Shown piece after piece: positions 28,458 through 37,752 of a stretch of 64,000 bases of DNA (positions are counted from its first letter, which is position 1; each line of letters opens with the position of its first letter). Position numbers and translations under genes: made by a program. Source of the stretch: JBBIJO01 sp037445895 (GTDB taxonomy: Bacteria; Bacteroidota; Ignavibacteria; Kapaibacteriales; UBA2268); the NCBI GenBank assembly GCA_037445895.1, contig JBBIJO010000002.1, positions 186,001 through 250,000 on the forward strand, read 5' to 3'. Below the pieces are notes generated by a model. It was given only the letters and a program-made list of their open reading frames with translations, was not told where the DNA came from and ran no database searches.

Positions 28458-29452
28458 CTACTCGATGCATACAGTTTTTGCCGAAGTATAATTTTCGATT
28501 TGTGCAACAACAAGGTAAATGCCTTTCGGTAATTTATTGAATTCCCAGACAACTTCGCCCGAATAAGAATTTTCGTTTTCCAATTTGGAGTCCGTAGCTT
28601 TCGAAACCAACTCGCCCAAAATATTGTATGCTCAAAATTTTACATTTTTAATTGGTAAGTCTATATCCCAATACAATTTAAATCGAACCACATTTTGCGC
28701 TGGATTTGGCACAGGAGTCGAAAGAAAAACACTCTTCCGAATGGGAATACTCGGTTCAATTTCGACCGACGAGGTGTTATCCGTTCTGCCATAGAACATA
28801 ACATCCATTTGGTAAAGACTATCGTATGCAACAAAAGCAAAAAGCGTATCGGAAAGAAACGCAGCAGGGCATTGGAAAGGTTCGGTTATCCAAAACTTCG
28901 GCGGCGAAAATCGTCGAAACTCATATTGGGGTAATTCCGTAACTTCTTTTTCCGTGAAATCAAATTCGTTCGTATAATAAAGTTTGTCTATCACGAAGAA
29001 TGAGGGAGAAAACCGAGCATTACGGAAGAGAAAAACGTATCGCCCGCCTATTTTATAGGATGTAAAAGGTGATTTCAACTCGGTCCAATTGTCGCTTTTG
29101 ATGTAAACATTTCCAAACCTTTTGCCGTCCAACTCACCCCTCCATAGGCAGAATAAATTATGTATCTATTGCTCGAGATTCCAGATAATGATTGGTCTGA
29201 ACAAACCAAATCGACAATATTTAAAGAATCGTTTAGATTAATTTGCTCCCAATTAGAGCCATAATCGGTCGAACGAAGAATAACACCCCCTTTTCCATAA
29301 ACAAGGAGTGTGTTCCCACAATTGACGGAACCGTTGAAATCGGTCGAAATTCTTTTAATTTTAATTTGGTCGTAGAAATATTCACCCCCCTTTGCAAAGG
29401 AAAGCAAAAGAAAAATCAAGACTATACTCAATGCAGTTTGTCGCTTTGCCAT
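28458..29452 (-). pseudogene. Broken exported BNR/Ycf48-like protein with T9SS sorting domain
   Basis: Reads as one gene with two lesions. From ATG 29452 there is a signal peptide (residues 6-21) and a BNR/Ycf48-type repeat (VILRSTDYGSNWEQI, then AYGGVSW). Near 29119 the frame breaks: AYGGVSW continues sensibly only in the next frame as DGKRFGNVYIKSDNW, consistent with loss of one base. This second frame runs to VPNPAQNVVRFKLYWDIDLP, the beginning of a T9SS type A tail, and meets a TGA at 28632-28634. In the same frame beyond it the tail goes on (AYNILGELVSK...LPKGIYLVVAQIENY) to TAG at 28458-28460. Both lesions fall in an otherwise well-preserved sequence, so decay is recent or they are sequence errors. 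Confidence 0.75.
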
Positions 29453-29513
29453 ACTTTATCCTCTTAACAAATGTTCAACAAAAAGTAAGGAACTATTGTA
29501 TTTTAATTTATAA

Positions 29514-31775
29514 TTAATTTCTATGCGGTTCGCCAATTCGACGAACATTATGGATTTGTGGGCTACTCCGAAGAAAATTCTTGGCCATAGTTAGGTCGTG
29601 TTCACTTCGAACAAAGAAAAATACATTCATAACAAACTCATCGTTATCCTTTTCGATATTAACTTCGTTAATTATTATTTCTTTGAACTGATTTAAGAGT
29701 TGGGTTAAACGGTCGATAACTGAAATTTTAGGTCTTCCTTCAATCGTTAATCCTACGACAAAGTTTTTCGTAGGAATAAAGTCCCAATTAATTTCTATGG
29801 TTTGATATTTATTTTCATTAACAATTTTGCTCAATTCGACACAACTTGACCTATGGATATAAACATTATTTAAATGGCAAACCCCAAGCGATTTTTCTCC
29901 ACGAACTGGATAGCAACAAGTTGAAAAAGAAAGTTTATTGTCGGGATTCGAAAGTATTTTTATTGCTTCTTTCTTGCGGAAACTATTGAATAAGGAAGCT
30001 ACTTTCAACAATTCATCGTATTGACCATTCAGAAGAGAAGTATGCTGGGAAACATTTTGAAAAAATTGTTCGACTGCACTATGAAGTTCGGTATTGAGAA
30101 ACAAATTATAGTAGAAGTCATCGGGATTAGTATAACCCGATAATTTGGATACAACTTCAAAAGCTTTTGACTTATTGTGGACTGGGTAATTTGTTAAAAT
30201 CTCGTTGAATATCTCTTTCCCTTTTTGATAAATTAGTTTTTTACGTCGTTTAAAATACTTTACAATTGATGAACTTGCTTTACTTGTTCGGACAAATTTC
30301 AGCCATTCAATATCGGGGGTGGACTTAGCGGAAGTAATCACTTCGACTCGGTCTCCATTGGAAAGCTCAAAAGCTAAAGGTTTAGGATGACCATTGATTT
30401 TGATACCTACACAATGATTTCCAATCTCAGTATGGATATAATAAGCAAAATCCAATGCCGTTGCCCCCTTGGGCAAAACTTTAATTTCGTTTGTAGGGGT
30501 TAGAACATAAATTTCATCGGTTAGAATACCGCTCGAAAATCCTTCCAATAATTTTTCGATTGGAACTTCTTCGACCCGATCCAACAGCCCCCGAACTTCA
30601 TTCATCCATCTAAGAATTCTCGGGTCTTCGAGCACAGAGTTTGCCGGAACCAAACCTCTTTTGTAGCGATAATGTGCAGCAATTCCTTTTTCGGCAATTT
30701 CGTGCATCCTTTGTGTTCGAATTTGAACCTCAACTTTTTGGCTATCCGGACCCCAGAATGCACAATGTATAGACTGATAACCATTGGGTTTCGGATTTTT
30801 TAGATAGTCTTTATAAGTCCCATCAACAGTCTCGTAGATGGAATTTATTTCTTCGAAAACTTTATAGCATAGCTCGATGTTATTAGTTTTCAATATAACA
30901 CGAACGGCTATCAAATCGTAAAGTTCGTCAATGTCTTTTTGGCGTAGTAGCGTTTTAGCATAAATAGAATAAATATGCTTAACTCGCCCGTGAATTTCGA
31001 ATTTTGCTTCTGTTGCTGAACCATTAAAGATGTTTTCCAACTTTTTTATAATTGGATCGGTAAAAAGAATCAAATAACGCTCTTGTTCGAATCGGCTACG
31101 TTTTAATCTTTTAACCACAAAGTCGAAATTTTTCTTATCTAGAACTTTGAACGAAAGGTCTTCCAACTCGCTTTTGATTGCACCAAGCCCAAAACGATGG
31201 GCAAATGGACAATAGATTTGCATTGTATCGTCGGCAATCTTATGCTGTAGTTCTGGTTCTAAATACGATATGGTCCGCATATCGTGTAGCCTATCGGCAA
31301 TCTTAACCATAATGATGCGGACATCGGTAAACAAAGAAAGCAATAATAATCGATAATATTCATCCCTACCAATAGTTTGCCGTTCGAGGAAGGATATTTT
31401 ATAAAGACTTTCAACGATTTTTGCGATTGTCTCGCCAAATTCGCTCCGAACGTCGTCAATTGTTGTTCCAGCGCTCTTTCCTATAACATCGTGCAACAAA
31501 GCACTGCAAACCATTGTATCGTCGTATGCAATATTTTTAACAATAATTGTTGCAACTTCTAACGGATGGGTATAGTATGGTTCGCCAGATTTCCTCAACT
31601 CGTTTTGGTGCGCTCGAACACACCAAATAAATGCTTTTTTCAGTAAATCTTTATCGACTTTATCGCTAAAATATTCACAAAAATTTGCAAACGAACTATA
31701 ATCTTTTTCCGGGCTTCTACCATATTTTGGCTCGGAAAGACTTTTCTGCTTGCCTTTTAAAGGATACAACAACAT
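29514..31775 (-). CDS. RelA/SpoT-type (p)ppGpp synthetase with degenerate hydrolase site
   Basis: A 753-residue RSH protein. The HD domain (about 50-200) keeps His56, His70 and His95-Asp96 (SALLHDVIGK), but the Glu-Asp pair that normally follows (HDVxED) is Gly99-Lys100, and ADRLHNMRT reads ADRLHDMRT. The synthetase domain (about 240-380) looks intact: GRVKHIYSIYAK, YDLIAVRV with the catalytic Asp, NPKPNGYQSIH, and KVEVQIRTQRMHEIAEKGIAAHY with the catalytic Glu. The RxKD element of bifunctional enzymes reads TYKD. TGS domain (about 415-475) and C-terminal ACT domain (about 675-745) follow. Probably makes the alarmone but hydrolyses it poorly or not at all; this is inference. Which RSH paralogue it is remains open. 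Confidence 0.92.
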   Translation of the reverse strand: MLLYPLKGKQKSLSEPKYGRSPEKDYSSFANFCEYFSDKVDKDLLKKAFIWCVRAHQNELRKSGEPYYTHPLEVATIIVKNIAYDDTMVCSALLHDVIGKSAGTTIDDVRSEFGETIAKIVESLYKISFLERQTIGRDEYYRLLLLSLFTDVRIIMVKIADRLHDMRTISYLEPELQHKIADDTMQIYCPFAHRFGLGAIKSELEDLSFKVLDKKNFDFVVKRLKRSRFEQERYLILFTDPIIKKLENIFNGSATEAKFEIHGRVKHIYSIYAKTLLRQKDIDELYDLIAVRVILKTNNIELCYKVFEEINSIYETVDGTYKDYLKNPKPNGYQSIHCAFWGPDSQKVEVQIRTQRMHEIAEKGIAAHYRYKRGLVPANSVLEDPRILRWMNEVRGLLDRVEEVPIEKLLEGFSSGILTDEIYVLTPTNEIKVLPKGATALDFAYYIHTEIGNHCVGIKINGHPKPLAFELSNGDRVEVITSAKSTPDIEWLKFVRTSKASSSIVKYFKRRKKLIYQKGKEIFNEILTNYPVHNKSKAFEVVSKLSGYTNPDDFYYNLFLNTELHSAVEQFFQNVSQHTSLLNGQYDELLKVASLFNSFRKKEAIKILSNPDNKLSFSTCCYPVRGEKSLGVCHLNNVYIHRSSCVELSKIVNENKYQTIEINWDFIPTKNFVVGLTIEGRPKISVIDRLTQLLNQFKEIIINEVNIEKDNDEFVMNVFFFVRSEHDLTMAKNFLRSSPQIHNVRRIGEPHRN

Positions 31776-32051
31776 TTTTTAGTAGGCACATCTTAAAAGA
31801 ATGTAAATATACCAAAAATTTGGATGGCAATAAAAAGTGAAACAATAATGGCAAAGTTTCCGTAATAATGCCGCTCCTTTGTTTACAAAACACTGAGTTG
31901 TCTGAGTTTTTTTCAATTTCCAATACTTAAATTTTTTGCAGCACATAGTTAATTAAACTAATTATACAATAGGGGTTAAAAAGTTGAAATTGGTTTTAAA
32001 TGAAGCATTTATCTTCGATTTGTAGAGTCGGGCTGAATGAATTTAGTCACA
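31776..32051. other. Gene-free stretch upstream of RSH gene and tRNA-Pro
   Basis: About 275 bases of AT-rich sequence with no convincing gene on either strand. It lies before the start of the RSH gene and before the tRNA, and should hold the RSH promoter, which I could not pinpoint. A direct repeat of CTGAG at about 31892-31906 is followed by a T run but does not form a good hairpin. Confidence 0.5.
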
Positions 32052-32083
32052 TTTGCATAATAGGAAAAAAAATGCGAATTTTG
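32052..32083 (+). promoter_or_regulatory. Candidate Bacteroidota-type promoter of tRNA-Pro
   Basis: TTTG at 32052-32055, a 20-base spacer and GAATTTTG at 32076-32083 match the Bacteroidota sigma consensus TTTG-N19/20-TAnnTTTG with one mismatch. The tRNA begins 11 bases after it, a plausible distance for a short leader. Confidence 0.4.
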
Positions 32084-32093
32084 TATTTTATTT

Positions 32094-32168
32094 CGGGGCG
32101 TAGCGCAGCCTGGTTAGCGCGTCTGTTTTGGGAGCAGAAGGTCGCAGGTTCGAATCCCGCCGCCCCGA
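32094..32168 (+). tRNA. tRNA-Pro (anticodon UGG)
   Basis: Cloverleaf drawn by eye: acceptor CGGGGCG/CGCCCCG, D stem GCGC/GCGC, anticodon stem TCTGT/GCAGA with loop TTTGGGA giving anticodon TGG and G37, T loop TTCGAAT. The T stem GCAGG/CCCGC has one A-C mismatch. CCA is not encoded; the discriminator is A. It reads proline CCN codons. Confidence 0.95.
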
Positions 32169-32175
32169 CACCGGC

Positions 32176-32421
32176 TCATAAACCTTTGCTACGGCGCGGT
32201 TTACTTACCCCATTTTTAAAGTTGAGACTGTATTTTAATCTACTTTCAATATTCCCCAAAACTTGGTAAGCTTCATTAATCTCGTAGAACTTTTCTATTG
32301 TGTCCTTTTTCCCACGTGCAACGTCCGGATGGTAAATCTTTGCCAAACGATAGAAGGCTCGTTTAACTTCTTCAGTGGTTGCAGTTCTCGAAACTCCCAA
32401 TATTTTATAAAAATCTTTCAT
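32176..32421 (-). CDS. Small J-domain protein
   Basis: An 81-residue protein that consists of a J-domain only (residues 1-65), with HPD in AKIYHPDVARGK and FYEINEAYQVLGN. The C-terminal 15 residues are basic. Small J-proteins recruit DnaK to a particular partner; which one is unknown here. Its stop lies seven bases from the 3' end of tRNA-Pro on the opposite strand. It is not a truncated copy of the CbpA-like gene at 9-10 kb, because it ends in a tail of its own, but partial loss of a longer ancestor cannot be excluded. Confidence 0.8.
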   Translation of the reverse strand: MKDFYKILGVSRTATTEEVKRAFYRLAKIYHPDVARGKKDTIEKFYEINEAYQVLGNIESRLKYSLNFKNGVSKPRRSKGL

Positions 32422-32484
32422 TTCCGTTTATCAATTTTTCTTTCTACAACATTATCTCGATAAAAGAAATCAAAAAATACGTAG

Positions 32485-34602
32485 TTATATCGAGACAGTT
32501 GTAACAATGTCTATTTCAGTATCTGGCGGCAATTCAGTATAACTAATTACACTAATCATAGGAAATTGCGTTCTAATCATTCTATAAAAATATGGCCGTA
32601 TTTGTGCCGAGCAAATAACAATCGGGATATAACCGCTTAATGTTACTTCATCGACAGCCTTCGAAAGAGCTGTTTGGATTTCCTTGATTGTTTCGAGCGA
32701 AAGCCCGAGAGTTTGCATCGAGGTTGCTTGGACGTTGGTTTGCAAAACATTCGATATCATCTGTTCGATTTCTGGATTCAAAGAAATACAGTGAACAACT
32801 CCATTATTATCTTGATATAGGTGTTTTATCGTTTCCGATAAGTTATGTCGAACATACTCTGTTAATACATCAACATTTTTCGTTACTTTGTAGTATTCAA
32901 GCAAAGATTCAATGATAATCGGTAGGTCTCGGATGGGTATCCCCTCCTTTAAAAGATTTTGTAGAACTTTTTGAACAAACGAAAGAGGCAAATTTTCGGG
33001 TGTAACTTCGTCAATTAATGCGGGCGATTCGGTTTTCAAATTGTCGAGAAGTTGTTTAACATCCTGGCGTGTTAACAATTTATCGGCATTCCTTCGCAAT
33101 ATTTCTGTTAAATGAGTAATCAAAACCGTCGCAGACTCTACAACAGTAAATCCCATAAGTTCAGCATTTTCTCGTTCCGCATACGTAATCCAGGTTGCTG
33201 GCAAACCGAACACTGGTTCTGTAACTTTTATCCCTGCTAATTCTCCTTCGGCGGTGCCAGGATTCATAGCTAAAAGCATTCCAGGTTGCAAAGTGTTTCT
33301 ACCAACCTCGTTTCCCCGAATTTTAATCACATATTCTTCCGAATCGAGTTGAAGATTATCGCGAACCCGCACAGGAGGCAATACTATTCCCAACTCCAAT
33401 GCAAGTTGCTTCCGGACATTTGTAATTCTACGGAAGACATCGCCACCTTGGGTTTCGTCAACCAACGGAATTAAGTTATAACCCAATTCTAATTCAACTG
33501 GATCAACTTTTAGCAACTCCTCGACAGGGGTTTCTTCTGGTTTAGTAACAACCTCCGTTCGAGCCATTTCGGCACGCAAACGCTCCTCTTCGTCCCGACG
33601 AATCTGTCGGACACGCAGGTATGCTAATCCCCCGGTTATTGCCGATAGAATCAAAAAGGGTATAGTCGGAAATCCCGGAACAAACGCCATAACAAGCATA
33701 GCAAAAGATGCAAGCGATATAGCTGTGGGTTTGCCTCCAATTTGACGTCCAAGTTCAATATCTAATTTATCGGCAGACGCAGAGCGGGTAACCACAAAAC
33801 CAGCCGAAACAGAAATTAATAGAGAAGGTATTTGCGCAACTAATCCATCTCCAATTGTCAAAATAGTATAGGTTGAAAGTGCAGTGGTAATATCCATTCC
33901 CCTTTGTGCAATTCCAATAGCAAAACCGCCAAGAATGTTAATAGCAGTAATTATTAAACCTGCGATTGCGTCGCCACGGATAAATTTTGCCGCTCCATCC
34001 ATCGCACCATAGAAATCTGCTTCTTTAGTAAGGTTTTGACGGCGAATGCGAGCTTCTTGCTCGTCAATATAACCCGCATTTAAATCGGCATCAATGCTCA
34101 TCTGTTTCCCGGGCAGGGCATCCAACGTAAACCTTGCGGCAACTTCGGCAATACGCGAAGAACCTTTAATAATTACAATAAAATTAATTACTAACAATAT
34201 TATGAAAATAATAAAGCCAACAATATAATTCCCCCGAATCACAAAAGTCCCAAACGATTGAATTATCTCGCCTGCGTATGCTTCGGTAAGAATCAGCCTT
34301 GTCGTTGCAACATTTAATCCTAATCGATATAAAGTAGTTACAAGAAGAACCGTAGGGAAAGCAGAAAACTCTAAAGGATTTTTCAGATAAAGGGACACAA
34401 GTAGAATCAAAACAGCGAGCGAAAGATTCGTGGCAATAAGTAAATCCATCAAGAATGGAGGCAGTGGAATTATCAGTAAACTTATTATTACAAGAATTCC
34501 CAAAGCAAGTGCAATATCTTTATTTTCAATGATACGAATCAGCAATCGACTAACTATATTATTGCCAATATTCCTTTGAATGATTTGTTCTAACTTTGCC
34601 AT
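32485..34602 (-). CDS. flhA: Flagellar export gate protein FlhA
   Basis: Major subunit of the flagellar type III export gate. It has 705 residues: eight predicted transmembrane helices in the first 330 (for example ALGILVIISLLIIPLPPF), the conserved FHIPEP-region sequence DALPGKQMSIDADLNAGYIDEQEARIRR between them, and a cytoplasmic domain from about 345 that docks chaperone-substrate complexes. Last gene of the fliPQR-flhBA run, 17 bases after flhB. Homologous virulence T3SS proteins (SctV) are shorter of linker and less similar; flagellar identity is supported by the gene order. Confidence 0.95.
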   Translation of the reverse strand: MAKLEQIIQRNIGNNIVSRLLIRIIENKDIALALGILVIISLLIIPLPPFLMDLLIATNLSLAVLILLVSLYLKNPLEFSAFPTVLLVTTLYRLGLNVATTRLILTEAYAGEIIQSFGTFVIRGNYIVGFIIFIILLVINFIVIIKGSSRIAEVAARFTLDALPGKQMSIDADLNAGYIDEQEARIRRQNLTKEADFYGAMDGAAKFIRGDAIAGLIITAINILGGFAIGIAQRGMDITTALSTYTILTIGDGLVAQIPSLLISVSAGFVVTRSASADKLDIELGRQIGGKPTAISLASFAMLVMAFVPGFPTIPFLILSAITGGLAYLRVRQIRRDEEERLRAEMARTEVVTKPEETPVEELLKVDPVELELGYNLIPLVDETQGGDVFRRITNVRKQLALELGIVLPPVRVRDNLQLDSEEYVIKIRGNEVGRNTLQPGMLLAMNPGTAEGELAGIKVTEPVFGLPATWITYAERENAELMGFTVVESATVLITHLTEILRRNADKLLTRQDVKQLLDNLKTESPALIDEVTPENLPLSFVQKVLQNLLKEGIPIRDLPIIIESLLEYYKVTKNVDVLTEYVRHNLSETIKHLYQDNNGVVHCISLNPEIEQMISNVLQTNVQATSMQTLGLSLETIKEIQTALSKAVDEVTLSGYIPIVICSAQIRPYFYRMIRTQFPMISVISYTELPPDTEIDIVTTVSI

Positions 34603-34619
34603 AAGTAATTTTATTTCAA

Positions 34620-35702
34620 CTAATTGTTATTAATTTTCAAGTAATATACATAAGCGAGAACTTGTGCCACCGCTTTAAATAAAAATTCTGGAATTTCTTG
34701 TTCAATTTCGACAGAATAATACAAAGCTTGGGCTAACGGTGGTTCTTCGACAATTGGAACCTGGTAGGCATCGGCAAGTTCTCGGATTCGAAGAGCCATA
34801 AAATCTAATCCTTTTGCAACTACGACAGGAGCATTCATTTTGTTTGGTTTATACTCGAGTGCTACGGCAAAATGAGTAGGATTAGTTACAACAACATCTG
34901 CTCGTTGAACATTTTTTATCATAATCTTTCTTAGCCTTTGCCGCATAAGGCCACGTAGACGCGAACGAACAAGAGGATCTCCTTCGGATTGGCGCGCCTC
35001 CTCTTTTACCTCCTCTTTTGTCATCTTCAAATCTTCTTTATATCTATATTTTTGATAGTATCTATCGGCTATTGCCAAAAGAATATAGATGGTTCCAACC
35101 TTTGCAAGTAATTCCAAACATGCGTTAAACATCATCGAAGTGATTTCTGTTATCGGTTTCGAAACCAAACTTAAATCCATTTCCATATACTTCCGCAGGA
35201 TTGAATAAACAACCCAACCAAGAATTGTTAGTTTTAAAAGACTTTTTAACAATTCAAAATAAGAGCGCCCCGAAAATAGAATTCTTTTGAATCCTGCTAA
35301 AGGATTGAATATAGTCCGAAAATTCAAGCCTTTCGTAAATTTTTTCGATGCGAAGTTAAATCCTACCTGTGAAACCTCGGCTATAACGATTATTAGATAT
35401 AATAATAAAATTACTGGTAAAATATATTGTGCAAGGAATAAAAGTATTTTAAAAAATAAACTTGATACATTTTGAGGCGTTAGTTCATTCATAAACGAAT
35501 ATCGGAGGCTTTGACCGAAGAATTCTCTTATCCTTGCTGTTAAAAACGGTATATAAAGCAGTAGGGTAAAACCACCAAGAACTATCATTGCAGCAGTCGT
35601 GATATCGACACTTTTTGCAACTTGTCCTCGCTGGCGTGCCTCGGATAGCCGACGTGCACTCGCAGGCTCAGTTTTTTCTCTACCTTCTGGTGTCTCAGCC
35701 AT
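34620..35702 (-). CDS. flhB: Flagellar export substrate-specificity switch FlhB
   Basis: A 360-residue membrane protein of the export gate. The N terminus is the typical EKTEPASARRLSEARQRGQVAKS, followed by four transmembrane helices (about 35-215). The cytoplasmic domain carries the autocleavage motif NPTH in VVTNPTHFAVALEY; cleavage between Asn and Pro switches export from rod/hook to filament proteins. Placed between fliR (five bases upstream) and flhA. Confidence 0.96.
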   Translation of the reverse strand: MAETPEGREKTEPASARRLSEARQRGQVAKSVDITTAAMIVLGGFTLLLYIPFLTARIREFFGQSLRYSFMNELTPQNVSSLFFKILLFLAQYILPVILLLYLIIVIAEVSQVGFNFASKKFTKGLNFRTIFNPLAGFKRILFSGRSYFELLKSLLKLTILGWVVYSILRKYMEMDLSLVSKPITEITSMMFNACLELLAKVGTIYILLAIADRYYQKYRYKEDLKMTKEEVKEEARQSEGDPLVRSRLRGLMRQRLRKIMIKNVQRADVVVTNPTHFAVALEYKPNKMNAPVVVAKGLDFMALRIRELADAYQVPIVEEPPLAQALYYSVEIEQEIPEFLFKAVAQVLAYVYYLKINNN

Positions 35703-35707
35703 ATTTA

Positions 35708-36484
35708 TTAGAACACAGATATCAACAAATTCAAACTGGATTTTTCAAATTCTTGCAAAAAATACTTGCAAGCATATCCAAACAAAGGCACCGAAACAAA
35801 AAAACCAATCAAAGCCACGATAATTTTCACCTGGAAACTAACAACAAAGATATTTGTTTGCGGTGCCATACGAGCAAGCATTGCTAAACTTATGTTAATT
35901 AAAAAAGTTGCTACTAAAATTGGTGCAGCAAGCTTCAAGGCAATAATAGTCATAATTGAGAGGAACTTCCCTAATTCGATAAATGTTGGAAATTTTAATG
36001 CCACCAATCCGATAGGTATTTTTTGTAAGCTTAAATACAGTGCCTCGAAGACATAAAAATGCCCATTCAAAGCAAGGAATATCATTAGAGCAATTAATTC
36101 AAGAATTTCTCCAAAGATAGACGGTGTCGACTCTGAAAAGCTTAACAGACGTGCGGCATAAAATCCGACTTCAAAGTCGATTAACCCACCAGCAAAGTTT
36201 GCACCCCAGAAAACTAAGTTAATAGAAAAACCAATCAAAAAACCAACTAATAGCTCTTTTAAGATTACAAACCCAAGAACCAAAGGATGAAAATCTATGT
36301 TAACACTTATTGGCAATGCACTACTTAAAAGAAAAGCAACTACAAGACCGAGAAATATCTTAGGTGCAGGTCTTACAACCTGATTACGAAACAAAGGAGC
36401 AATGACAAATATTCCGGTAATTCGTATAAAAATAAATAATGTTAAAATCAATTTTTCGATGTATATGTCGAATAAATTAGTCAT
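35708..36484 (-). CDS. fliR: Flagellar export gate protein FliR
   Basis: A 258-residue integral membrane protein with about six hydrophobic segments, matching FliR in length, hydropathy and in the FEVGFYAARLL-like central motif (LIDFEVGFYAARLLSFSES). With FliP and FliQ it forms the helical core of the export channel (FliP5-Q4-R1). Placed between fliQ and flhB with gaps of 10 and five bases. Confidence 0.93.
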   Translation of the reverse strand: MTNLFDIYIEKLILTLFIFIRITGIFVIAPLFRNQVVRPAPKIFLGLVVAFLLSSALPISVNIDFHPLVLGFVILKELLVGFLIGFSINLVFWGANFAGGLIDFEVGFYAARLLSFSESTPSIFGEILELIALMIFLALNGHFYVFEALYLSLQKIPIGLVALKFPTFIELGKFLSIMTIIALKLAAPILVATFLINISLAMLARMAPQTNIFVVSFQVKIIVALIGFFVSVPLFGYACKYFLQEFEKSSLNLLISVF

Positions 36485-36494
36485 CTGAATAATC

Positions 36495-36761
36495 TTATTT
36501 TATTGTGCTTATCATATTGAAAATTTGAAGAGTAAACATTTTAATTTTGCCAATAATAAAGGGTAACATCAATAACACAGTTAAAAAAACAGCGATAATT
36601 TTGGGAACGAAAGTTAGAGTTTGTTCGGAAATAGTTGTTGCAGCTTGGAAAATTGAAATCAACAAGCCAACCACAAGCGAAACAAGAAGAACAGGACCGC
36701 TCACAAGAAGGATATAGTAGAATGCAGTTTGAACAATATTTACAACCACTTGGTCTGTCAT
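36495..36761 (-). CDS. fliQ: Flagellar export gate protein FliQ
   Basis: An 88-residue protein with two transmembrane helices (about 14-38 and 52-75) and the family motif ISIFQAATTISEQTLTFVPKI between them. It winds around the FliP/FliR core of the export channel. Start ATG preceded by GGAGTCGGGT. Lies nine bases after fliP. Confidence 0.94.
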   Translation of the reverse strand: MTDQVVVNIVQTAFYYILLVSGPVLLVSLVVGLLISIFQAATTISEQTLTFVPKIIAVFLTVLLMLPFIIGKIKMFTLQIFNMISTIK

Positions 36762-36770
36762 ACCCGACTC

Positions 36771-37550
36771 CTATTTTAGTAGTAATCCATTCAACAAAGA
36801 CTCAATTATTAAATACCATCCGTCAACTAATACAAAAAGTAAAATCTTCAATGGCAAAGAAATTAATTGTGGAGGAAGAAGGAACATACCCAAAGACATT
36901 AGAATACTTGCAATAATAACATCGAGAACAAGAAATGGAACAAAAAGCAAGAATCCAATCTGGAAAGCAATTCTTAATTCGCTTAAAGTGTATGCTGGGA
37001 TTATTGTCCAAATCGACAACTCGCTTCGGTTTGCCGGCTTCTGTTTTCCCGAAAGTTTCAAAAATAGTCCTAAATCATCGTCTCGTGTAAACTTCAGCAT
37101 AAAATTTTTAAAAGGAGTAACTATTTTCTCCATCGCTTGACTTTGCGTAAGTTCTTCCCTTAAATATGGCTGTATTCCCTCCCTATTTGCTTGGTCGAGC
37201 ACAGGTTGCATCACAAAAAATGTTAAAAATAATGCTAAACCAGCCAATAGCTGTCCCGGAGGTTGGGTTTGTGTTCCTATGGCTTGCTTTAAAAAATGAA
37301 GCACAACAACAATCCGAGTAAAACAAGTCATCATTACAAGAATCGAAGGAGCTAATGCCAAAACTGTAATTAATCCAAGGATTTGAAGTGTTACAGGCAA
37401 ATCATTCTTACCAGTTTGGCTGCCTATTGAAATCGAAACATTAGGGACTTGAGACCCTTGCGCTGTTGGAGTCGTTGGCTGTCCAACAGCAACTTGTGTA
37501 AATATAATTATAAATAAAACCGCAAAAAAGAATTTTGTGGTTCCCACCAA
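36771..37550 (-). CDS. fliP: Flagellar export gate protein FliP
   Basis: A 259-residue protein with a cleavable-type signal sequence (residues 5-23) as usual for FliP, then four transmembrane helices. Family blocks: LAPSILVMMTCFTRIVVVLHFLKQAIGTQTQPPGQ and, near the end, FLVLDVIIASILMSLGMFLLPPQLISLPLKILLFV. It starts at TTG 37550, or GTG three bases later, with GGGGGA just upstream. First gene of the export-gate operon; the 200 bases before it probably hold the promoter. No fliO or motor genes are nearby. Confidence 0.95.
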   Translation of the reverse strand: MVGTTKFFFAVLFIIIFTQVAVGQPTTPTAQGSQVPNVSISIGSQTGKNDLPVTLQILGLITVLALAPSILVMMTCFTRIVVVLHFLKQAIGTQTQPPGQLLAGLALFLTFFVMQPVLDQANREGIQPYLREELTQSQAMEKIVTPFKNFMLKFTRDDDLGLFLKLSGKQKPANRSELSIWTIIPAYTLSELRIAFQIGFLLFVPFLVLDVIIASILMSLGMFLLPPQLISLPLKILLFVLVDGWYLIIESLLNGLLLK

Positions 37551-37752
37551 TCCCCCGATATTTAATCCTTTGTTTCAACTCAAAACTTATACCAACGAAG
37601 TTCAATTTCTAAGTCTAATTAATTCATAATATTAAAATATTTGCCTTTTTTCCACAATACGTAATAAGGATACTATTCTTCAAATCGGTGGCTAAAAATT
37701 CACAGATTGGTTAAAAACTTACAATTGTTCAACGGAAATACAAGTGAGACTC

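Noticed and set aside
28632..28634. TGA as a recoded codon (selenocysteine)
   Set aside because: The position in a T9SS tail needs no Cys or Sec, no insertion hairpin was seen, and a second lesion in the gene speaks for decay or error.
32000..32269. Open frame across tRNA-Pro
   Set aside because: It spans the whole tRNA and the end of the J-protein gene; no ribosome site and no domain.
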